Shown piece after piece: positions 1-5,762 of a stretch of DNA of 8,407 nt (positions are counted from its first letter, which is position 1; every line of letters starts with the position of its first letter). This DNA is from Candidatus Rhabdochlamydia sp. (GTDB taxonomy: Bacteria > Chlamydiota > Chlamydiia > Chlamydiales > Rhabdochlamydiaceae): contig JASHWX010000047.1 in the NCBI GenBank assembly GCA_030043815.1, positions 1-8,407 on the forward strand, read 5' to 3'. A program made the position numbers and the translations under genes. The notes beneath the pieces are model-generated. The model worked only from the letters and a program-made list of their open reading frames with translations. It did no database searches and was not told the DNA's origin.

Positions 1-174
1 GATGGCAATATTAATAACAATTATGGATACGGCCTTGTCAACTATAACGCAAATCCTCTCTCCTTCAATATTGAGGATGGCGGAACAAACCAAGGTGTCA
101 TCACTCTCATCGAATCGACAAGTCCTCAAACCGGGCCTTACAATTTTGTCGAAAGGCACACAGCAGCACCCTAA
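1..174 (+). CDS. C-terminal end of a third inverse-autotransporter/beta-helix surface protein (5'-truncated by window)
   Basis: Frame 1 is open from the first base to TAA at 172-174 and encodes 57 residues. They align without gaps, apart from a two-residue difference near the end, with the C-terminus of the next gene. Both contain a GYGL segment, then FNIE-x-GG-x-NQG, then GPYN-x-VERHTAAP as the last residues. This is therefore the tail of another beta-helix passenger domain, most likely from a protein with the same N-terminal barrel, although that part lies outside the window. A 61-codon reading frame in frame 2 over the same bases starts with ATG but has no such similarity and is a shadow. 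The stop codon overlaps the ribosome binding site of the next gene, 9 nt before its ATG, so the two are probably co-transcribed and may be translationally coupled. Confidence 0.88.
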   Translation, partial: DGNINNNYGYGLVNYNANPLSFNIEDGGTNQGVITLIESTSPQTGPYNFVERHTAAP

Positions 175-177
175 GGA
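173..177 (+). promoter_or_regulatory. Shine-Dalgarno site overlapping the upstream stop codon
   Basis: AAGGA lies 6 nt before the ATG at 184, and its first two bases are the last two of the TAA stop of the upstream gene. It supports the ATG at 184 as the start and suggests coupled translation of the two paralogues. Confidence 0.7.
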
Positions 178-183
178 TAAACG

Positions 184-2511
184 ATGAAAAAACTCCTATT
201 CTCTGCGGTCCTATTCAGCCCTTTTTGCCTCAATGCAGATGCAGCCTGCACCCCTGACGTCCATTCCGATCTGGTTTACTTTAAGCATATCGAAGGCAAA
301 GGGTACGGCTATAAAGAGGGCTATTCGACAGTCGGGGCCTTTTTAACCCCCTATTCGAACTTTTCGCAGATACTTCCCTTCCTCGACCTAAGAGGCCATG
401 CCTTCAACCACACATGGAAGTTCGCTGCCAACGCAGGCGCGGGAATCAAGTGGCTGAGCAACAGCCCGCTTGTCGTCGGCGCTGCCGCCTACTACGACTA
501 CCGCCAGACCCATAAGCACCATTACAACCAAGCAGGGCTAAGCTTCGAGCTGCTCTTCAATCGCTGGGAATTCCGTGCCAACGGGTATCTGCCCTTCGGA
601 GAAAAGGCTCACAGGAAGCAAATTTCAGAAAATGTCTCTTACGCCTTTGAGAAGTTCGCAGGAAATAGCCTATATTACACAACGACCTACGATATCCATC
701 GCAAAGTCGAGTTTGCGATGAAAGGCGCCGATGCCGAAATTGGCGTCCACCTGATGGACCCATCTGAATTCTATACCGTGTACCTGGGCGCCGGCCCCTA
801 TTATTTCCACTCCCCCCGCCACCTCCATAAACACGCGCTTGGCGGACAAGCCCGGCTGCAGGCCCGCGTCACCCCCTACCTGACGCTGCAGGTCAGCGAC
901 TCTTGGGACAACCTCTTCCACAACAATTTCCAAGGAGAGGTCTCCGTCAATATCCCCTTCGGCGGCAGGATCCAAAAGAAAAATGCCTCCTGCAATGGCA
1001 TGCAAGTGCGTATGGTCCAACCGATGCACCGCAACGAGATCATCGTCGCCGACAAGACAAAAGAGCACGTTGTCAAGACGATCGATCCAATCGCCCAGTC
1101 CATCTACGGCGGGCCTCTGAACTTCATCTTCGTCAACGCGAGCGCACCCAGCGGTGGCGATGGAACCTTTGAGAATCCCTTTAATGACCTCTACGCCGCC
1201 TGTGTAGCCTCCCATCCCAACAATGTCTTGTATGTTTCGGGCGATTATACATTAACCGTCGACGATTTCGTCATTTTAATCAATAATCAAAGCTTTCTCG
1301 GATCGGCAATTCCTCAAACAGTCCCCACGACCGTTGGGAACATCACCATTCCTGCAATGACGACCTCCACTCCCACTATCACGATGAATGCTGCACAAAA
1401 TCCTGTCTATGTCAACGGAGACAACACGGTCATCTCAGGTTTTATCTTCAACCTATCCAACGAATTCGCCTGCATCATCAATTTTCCCGCCGATGGCGGC
1501 CCTTTTACGGGCGGCCCTGATTTTTTCCCCGTACAGAACATCATGATTGCCAACAATGTGTTTAACAATACGGGAGATGAAGGAAAAGGCATTTGGCTCG
1601 AATCCGTTTCAGGCACTGCATGGATTCAGAACAACACATTTAATGGCAATGACGCCGGAGAGATTGGAATTGATTTCGGCGAGGGGTCGTACAATCCAGG
1701 CACTTATGTCGTCAACGTGAATATCCTCGACAACACCGTCACCGGCTACACAGATACAGCAATTCTCGTCGAAGCCAATACGAATACGACCTACGGCGGA
1801 GCCTCTGTCATCACCGCTTTGATCGCAAACAACATATCTACCGCCAATGAAGCAATTGACATTCAGTTGTTCGCCGACAGCAATAGCACCATCAATGCGA
1901 CCCTCTTGAACAATGTCATGAATGGTGAAGGGATGACCTCAAATCGAGGCTTGCTCATTCACGGCGAAGAAGAAGGCATCCTCAACGTCACCGCCTGCAA
2001 CAATACTCTTTCAGGTTACGACGACCATGCCGCGCTCTTGATTGATCTCATTGGAAATTCCACGGGCAATCTCATCATATGCGACAACACGATTACTGAC
2101 AGTCTTGCGGGCATAGCCACAAGTCCGATTTCTGGGACCCAAACATCGGTAAGTTTAACGGGGCTTTTCACAGGCAATGTCATCAGATCCTGCAGCGAGG
2201 CCGGAATCTATTGGGAACCTCAAAGCGGCCCTGTCACGAGCAGATTGACCTTTGAGAACAACATTTTGATCGATAACGGCACTTATCTCGGATTCAGCTT
2301 CACCATCCAGAATCAGCCGACTTCAACGACCACCATTTTCATGAATGGCAACGTCAACGACAACTTCGGCTATGGCCTCTTAAACTTTAATACAAGCGAC
2401 TTCTCATTCAATATCGAGCAGGGAGGCGCCAATCAAGGGATCATCACACTTGTCGAAGAAACAGGTACAGGCCCTTACAATCTTGTGGAAAGACACACCG
2501 CTGCGCCTTAA
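184..2511 (+). CDS. Inverse-autotransporter-like surface protein with beta-helix passenger (copy 2)
   Basis: A 775-residue predicted outer-membrane adhesin or antigen. Residues 1-20 form a Sec signal peptide (MKKLL start, hydrophobic core, cleavage near ADA-AC). Residues about 25-262 alternate polar and aromatic residues in beta-strands and carry motifs typical of the inverse-autotransporter barrel: LPFLDLRG (65-72), AYYDYRQ (102-108), YNQAGLSFE (114-122), FRANGYLPF (130-138), and a last strand ending NIPFGG (256-261). Residues 273-300 are a linker containing RMVQPMHRNEIIVADK, comparable in place to the plug linker of intimin/invasin. From about 312 (FIFVN, GGDGTFENPF) to the end the protein is a right-handed parallel beta-helix with about ten coils marked by NN or DN pairs. 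No LysM, Ig-like or C-terminal barrel is visible. In the family the N-terminal barrel exports the C-terminal passenger; an adhesion role here is inference. The ATG start is supported by AAGGA 6 nt upstream. Confidence 0.85.
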   Translation: MKKLLFSAVLFSPFCLNADAACTPDVHSDLVYFKHIEGKGYGYKEGYSTVGAFLTPYSNFSQILPFLDLRGHAFNHTWKFAANAGAGIKWLSNSPLVVGAAAYYDYRQTHKHHYNQAGLSFELLFNRWEFRANGYLPFGEKAHRKQISENVSYAFEKFAGNSLYYTTTYDIHRKVEFAMKGADAEIGVHLMDPSEFYTVYLGAGPYYFHSPRHLHKHALGGQARLQARVTPYLTLQVSDSWDNLFHNNFQGEVSVNIPFGGRIQKKNASCNGMQVRMVQPMHRNEIIVADKTKEHVVKTIDPIAQSIYGGPLNFIFVNASAPSGGDGTFENPFNDLYAACVASHPNNVLYVSGDYTLTVDDFVILINNQSFLGSAIPQTVPTTVGNITIPAMTTSTPTITMNAAQNPVYVNGDNTVISGFIFNLSNEFACIINFPADGGPFTGGPDFFPVQNIMIANNVFNNTGDEGKGIWLESVSGTAWIQNNTFNGNDAGEIGIDFGEGSYNPGTYVVNVNILDNTVTGYTDTAILVEANTNTTYGGASVITALIANNISTANEAIDIQLFADSNSTINATLLNNVMNGEGMTSNRGLLIHGEEEGILNVTACNNTLSGYDDHAALLIDLIGNSTGNLIICDNTITDSLAGIATSPISGTQTSVSLTGLFTGNVIRSCSEAGIYWEPQSGPVTSRLTFENNILIDNGTYLGFSFTIQNQPTSTTTIFMNGNVNDNFGYGLLNFNTSDFSFNIEQGGANQGIITLVEETGTGPYNLVERHTAAP

Positions 2512-2514
2512 CTC

Positions 2515-2538
2515 AGTGATTGAAAATAAATTATCACT
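2515..2538 (+). repeat. Short inverted repeat between the two complete surface-protein genes
   Basis: AGTGAT (2515-2520) and ATCACT (2533-2538) can pair as a 6-bp stem around a 12-nt A/T-rich loop, just after the stop of the upstream gene. The stem is weak and is followed by only TTT, so it is not a convincing terminator. It could be a transcript-processing site or chance. The remaining 46 nt before the next ATG hold that gene's ribosome binding site; I see no convincing promoter. Confidence 0.25.
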
Positions 2539-2570
2539 TTGGCATGGCTAAGAGTAGCATCCTCAACAGA

Positions 2571-2576
2571 AGGAAG
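2571..2576 (+). promoter_or_regulatory. Shine-Dalgarno site of the third surface-protein gene
   Basis: AGGAAG within the purine-rich run AGAAGGAAGAA, about 8-10 nt before the ATG at 2585. The good ribosome binding site supports that start, which also gives a normal signal peptide. Confidence 0.6.
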
Positions 2577-2584
2577 AACTATCA

Positions 2585-4966
2585 ATGAAAACATCATCCA
2601 TTGCATTAATCGCAGCAACGCTGTTAAGTCCCCTCTGCTTGAGTTGGTCTTCTGGGAATAAAAAGTCGCAGCCGCAAAAGGAAGATACGCCGCCGGCATC
2701 AGCCCCCGAACAAGCGCAGATCTGCGAGCCTGCCGTCCATTCGGACATGATCTACTTTAAACACATTGAAGGCAAAGGCGTAGGCTACCAGGAAGGGTAT
2801 TCAACTTTTGGAGCCTTTATCACCCCCTTTTCAAGATTCTCCCAAGTTCTTCCTTTCCTCGACTTAAGAGGGCACGTCTTCAATCATACTTGGAAATTTG
2901 CTGCAAATGCGGGTGCAGGAGTAAAATATCTTTCCGACAGCGCTTGGGTATTTGGCGCGGCCGCCTATTACGATTACCGCCAGACGAACAAGTCCCATTA
3001 CAATCAGGCCTCTTTGAGCTTCGAGTTCCTCTTTAACCGATGGGAAATACGAGGCAACGGTTATCTTCCCTTCGCAGGCAAGACGCATACTAAAAGGCAT
3101 TCAGAGGTCGCCACCTATCAGTTCGACCATTTTGCCGGACACAACCTCTACTATAACACAGTGCTCAATGTGCACAAACGGATCGAATACGTCATGAAAG
3201 GCATCGATGGCGAGGTCGGGTTCCATTTGATGAAACCTAAACAGGATTACACCCTCTACTTAGGCGTTGGGCCCTACTACTACCACTCCCCCCGCCACAT
3301 TCATAAACATGCCTTTGGCGGACAAGCCCGCCTCCAAGCGCGCATCACCCCTTACTTGACCGTGCAAGTCAGCGATTCTTGGGACAATCTCTTCCACAAC
3401 AGAGTCCAAGGCGAAATCTCTGTGAATATCCCCTTCGGCGGCAAAATCCTCAAGAAAAACGGGCAGTTTGACGTCCCATGCAAAGACGTTCTATCGATGC
3501 AAGCGCGCATGGTCCAACCGATGCACAGAAACGAGATCATCGTCGCCGATAAGCATAAAGAGCATTACTACAAAACCCTCGATCCCATCGCAGAGTCCAT
3601 CTATGGCGGTCTGCTAAACTTCATTTTCGTCAATGAAAGCGCTCCCAGCGGCGGCAACGGGACCTTTGAAAATCCCTTTAATAACATCAACACAGCCTTT
3701 ACCGGCACCGATCCAGGCGATGTCTTTTACATTTACGGTGGCACCTACGACATCAGCAGCAGCCTTACAACGCAAGATTATCAAATGGTCTTAGGCGGCA
3801 GCATCATTGAATATGTGCCCATCCAAGTCTCCTCCACCACAACAGGATCGGTCGCAATTCCGCCTCTTTCGGGATCCATGCCGGTCATCACTAACCCTTC
3901 GACTGAACTTGTAGGACTCTTACTTATCGATGGAGATCAGAACGTCGTCTCAGGCTTAAACTTCACCAGCGACAACCTGTATGGTGACACGGCAGGCATC
4001 GTGAACTTTTTGCCCGGCACTGAAACCTATATCCCCGTCAATGGTCCCACAATAATTAACAATATTTTTAACATAAGCTCATCGGATTGCAATGGCGTGT
4101 ATTTCCAACAAGTGACAGGACAAACCTTAATCGCAAACAACCAATTCTACGGCAATAGCATAGCAGCTTCAGGCATCACCTTTGATGAGGAAAATTCCTT
4201 TGAAGGCAGCGTGACCATCAATGATAATACTTTCACAGGATGGACGGGAGCCGGAATCGTGATCGTAGCCAATGGTTCAACGCTTGGCAATGCTCAGGCC
4301 AATGCCAACATTTATTACAACGCCTCGAGTTCAAACACCGGACTAGGAATTGTTCTATATTCTGACAACCACGGGGTAATCAACGCCATTGTCAACAATA
4401 ATACGGCCTCGTTAAATGGAAATAGCGGCCTTGAGATCGAGTCATTCGATAATTCGACAATCAATGCCACGGTATGCGGCAACAATTTCAGTAACAACGG
4501 ATATGTAGGCCTTGACTTGCTACCCTTTGGTTCCTCCGAGATAAATGTTTTCATCTGCAATAACTTAGTTTCCTATAATACCCCTGCAGGACTGGGCATG
4601 GTTAGTTTCGAAAGCCAGACGGGTTCTGTCCTCAACGCAGTCATTGAAAACAATGTCATCAGCAACAATGTCGATATCGGCCTCACAGTTGAACCCGAAG
4701 GAACGATCTTTGGCAACTACACCATCCTGAACAACCAATTTCTCTTCAACGGCACCTCTCGCGAATCTGTCAATGGCATCCCTGTCGGCTTTTTTATCGA
4801 AAACCCCTCGGAAGGTATCGTTAATCTCATCCTCGATGGCAACACGACTAACAATTTCTATGGGCTCTTTAACGATAACCCCTCAACGGGCACGTTCAAC
4901 ATCCAGCAAGGCGGCGTGAACGCCGGCGATGTCATTGAATTCGGAACATTTTCCGTGTTCGATTGA
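2585..4966 (+). CDS. Inverse-autotransporter-like surface protein with beta-helix passenger (copy 3)
   Basis: A 793-residue paralogue of the gene before it, 73 nt downstream on the same strand. Residues 1 to about 22 are a signal peptide (MKTSS, hydrophobic core). Residues about 23-46 are a K/Q/E/P/A-rich, probably disordered spacer absent from the neighbour. The barrel spans about 50-287 with the same landmarks (LPFLDLRG 89-96, YYDYRQ 128-133, GNGYLPF 157-163, NIPFGG 281-286). The linker RMVQPMHRNEIIVADK (308-323) is identical to that of copy 2. The passenger starts near residue 345 (NFIFVN, GGNGTFENPF) and has about ten coils with Asn pairs near 492, 518, 547, 605, 633, 659, 689, 716 and 752. 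The C-terminal FNIQQGG-x-N-x-G cap is kept, but the VERHTAAP tail is replaced by an unrelated end. Barrel identity is high and passenger identity much lower. Likely function is surface display of an adhesive or antigenic beta-helix; the partner is unknown. Confidence 0.85.
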   Translation: MKTSSIALIAATLLSPLCLSWSSGNKKSQPQKEDTPPASAPEQAQICEPAVHSDMIYFKHIEGKGVGYQEGYSTFGAFITPFSRFSQVLPFLDLRGHVFNHTWKFAANAGAGVKYLSDSAWVFGAAAYYDYRQTNKSHYNQASLSFEFLFNRWEIRGNGYLPFAGKTHTKRHSEVATYQFDHFAGHNLYYNTVLNVHKRIEYVMKGIDGEVGFHLMKPKQDYTLYLGVGPYYYHSPRHIHKHAFGGQARLQARITPYLTVQVSDSWDNLFHNRVQGEISVNIPFGGKILKKNGQFDVPCKDVLSMQARMVQPMHRNEIIVADKHKEHYYKTLDPIAESIYGGLLNFIFVNESAPSGGNGTFENPFNNINTAFTGTDPGDVFYIYGGTYDISSSLTTQDYQMVLGGSIIEYVPIQVSSTTTGSVAIPPLSGSMPVITNPSTELVGLLLIDGDQNVVSGLNFTSDNLYGDTAGIVNFLPGTETYIPVNGPTIINNIFNISSSDCNGVYFQQVTGQTLIANNQFYGNSIAASGITFDEENSFEGSVTINDNTFTGWTGAGIVIVANGSTLGNAQANANIYYNASSSNTGLGIVLYSDNHGVINAIVNNNTASLNGNSGLEIESFDNSTINATVCGNNFSNNGYVGLDLLPFGSSEINVFICNNLVSYNTPAGLGMVSFESQTGSVLNAVIENNVISNNVDIGLTVEPEGTIFGNYTILNNQFLFNGTSRESVNGIPVGFFIENPSEGIVNLILDGNTTNNFYGLFNDNPSTGTFNIQQGGVNAGDVIEFGTFSVFD

Positions 4967-5043
4967 TGAGCATCAGCGTCTGCCCGATTTTTGCTTTTTT
5001 GTATGCAAAAATAAAGACATAGGTTATGATATCTTCATCATCC
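4967..5043. other. A/T-rich intergenic stretch before the hairpins, with a possible weak promoter
   Basis: No gene is seen here. TTTTTGC (4988-4994) and GCAAAAA (5005-5011) could form a weak A/T stem. TATGAT (5025-5030) resembles a -10 box on the + strand, but no good -35 lies at 16-18 nt; the nearest is TTGTAT (4999-5004) at 20 nt. If real, transcription would begin just ahead of the two hairpins, making them the leader of the NYN gene. Confidence 0.25.
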
Positions 5044-5065
5044 CGCATGGCATAAGTGCCATGCG
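5044..5065 (+). repeat. Perfect 9-bp hairpin (first of a tandem pair)
   Basis: CGCATGGCA (5044-5052) and TGCCATGCG (5057-5065) are exact reverse complements around the 4-nt loop TAAG. No T tract follows, so alone it is not a Rho-independent terminator. It is 3 nt (AAA) before a second perfect hairpin. The pair may be a bipartite terminator, a REP-like extragenic element or a leader structure. Confidence 0.7.
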
Positions 5066-5068
5066 AAA

Positions 5069-5100
5069 GCCACGAGCTCCGGCTCGTGGCACGTTTTTTT
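5069..5100 (+). terminator. Rho-independent terminator-like hairpin
   Basis: GCCACGAGC (5069-5077) pairs exactly with GCTCGTGGC (5082-5090) around TCCG. In RNA this is a C(UCCG)G tetraloop of the very stable UNCG class. Three bases then lead into seven T (5094-5100). This has the form of an intrinsic terminator on the + strand and would end the surface-protein operon. It sits only 9 nt before the start codon of the NYN gene, so it could also act as an attenuator for that gene. Confidence 0.65.
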
Positions 5101-5104
5101 AGGG
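5101..5104 (+). promoter_or_regulatory. Shine-Dalgarno site deciding the start of the NYN gene
   Basis: AGGG directly follows the terminator T tract, 5 nt before the ATG at 5110. It favours that ATG over an in-frame GTG at 5056, which lies inside the loop/stem of the first hairpin and has no ribosome binding site. Confidence 0.55.
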
Positions 5105-5109
5105 CACAC

Positions 5110-5760
5110 ATGCATCGTCAACGTGTCATTTGTTTCATCGATGGCCTCAATCTTTTTCATGCTATTTCCGCTCTAAATCGTCTTGAATTACAATGGACAG
5201 ACTTGAAAAAACTCTCAAAAGTCTTCTTAAAATCTCATTCAGAAGAACTTACCGAGGTGTTTTATTTTTTCGCTTTCGCAGATCATATCTCAGAATCTTC
5301 GAAAAAATGTCAAAAAGACTACATTCGTGCTTTACAACTTACTGGAGTCACAATAATTTCAGGACATTTCAAAGAGAAAAATCGAAAATGCCCATCTTGC
5401 GGACATCGATGGATAGGCCATGAAGAAAAAGAAACAGATGTCAATATTGCTTTGTCTTTGTTAGATTTAGCTTATCAGAATGCTTTTGATCGAGCTCTTC
5501 TTATCTCGAATGATTCAGATCTTGCACCAGCTATTCAAATGATACGAAAACGTTTTCCTCAGAAACGTGTAACAACAGTATCTCCGCCTCATTATTTCCA
5601 TAGTCGTGAACTTATTCAAGCTTCTTCAGATAAAACTAAAATTAAAGTAGAACAACTTGAACGTTGCCTTCTACCATCTGTTTTGTCGGATCCATCAAGA
5701 TTGATTTCAGTGTCCCGACCTCTTGAATATATGCCTAAGTCCATGGGCATCATGACATAG
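5110..5760 (+). CDS. NYN-domain (LabA/DUF88-like, PIN-fold) protein, putative ribonuclease
   Basis: A 216-residue soluble protein with no signal peptide. Visible NYN-family landmarks: an N-terminal strand ending FIDGLNLFHA (Asp11, Asn14), a CPSCGHRW Cys pair (94-97) like the half zinc knuckle often seen in this family, EEKETDVNIAL (Asp110), and ALLISNDSDLAPAI (Asp135, Asp137). These acidic residues match the metal-binding set of PIN-like nucleases, so RNA cleavage is a reasonable guess. The substrate cannot be told. The reading frame extends upstream to GTG 5056, adding 18 residues encoded by the hairpins, but the family's first strand begins right after ATG 5110, which has its own AGGG site. 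The gene is clearly A/T-rich: 21 and 20 G/C in the 60-nt stretches 5221-5280 and 5461-5520. This contrasts with its neighbours and suggests separate ancestry. It ends 2 bp from the convergent next gene. Confidence 0.82.
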   Translation: MHRQRVICFIDGLNLFHAISALNRLELQWTDLKKLSKVFLKSHSEELTEVFYFFAFADHISESSKKCQKDYIRALQLTGVTIISGHFKEKNRKCPSCGHRWIGHEEKETDVNIALSLLDLAYQNAFDRALLISNDSDLAPAIQMIRKRFPQKRVTTVSPPHYFHSRELIQASSDKTKIKVEQLERCLLPSVLSDPSRLISVSRPLEYMPKSMGIMT

Positions 5761-5762
5761 TC

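Noticed and set aside
2..187. 61-codon + strand frame at the window start
   Set aside because: Frame 1 over the same bases encodes a clear match to the C-terminus of the downstream paralogue; the frame-2 product resembles nothing and runs into the next gene's start.
876..1103. Minus-strand frame with a similar counterpart at 3352-3540
   Set aside because: The two antisense products look alike only because the sense barrel sequences are conserved; no ribosome binding site or independent support.
670..1215. 181-codon minus-strand frame opposite the barrel region
   Set aside because: It lies antisense to a well-supported gene in its most GC-rich part, where long chance frames are common. The paralogue does not keep an equivalent long frame.
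1552..2352. Asn-rich repetitive coding region considered as a DNA repeat or CRISPR-like array
   Set aside because: The periodicity is at protein level only, with spacing of 26-33 codons and no repeated DNA unit.
5056..5109. GTG 5056 as start of the NYN gene, adding 18 residues
   Set aside because: The codon lies in the first hairpin with no ribosome binding site, and the added residues are just the translated palindromes. ATG 5110 has AGGG 5 nt upstream and begins next to the family's first strand.
5110..5760. NYN gene as part of a toxin-antitoxin or defence module
   Set aside because: No small partner gene, second effector or regulator is adjacent: the upstream side is a terminator and the downstream gene is a convergent flavoprotein.
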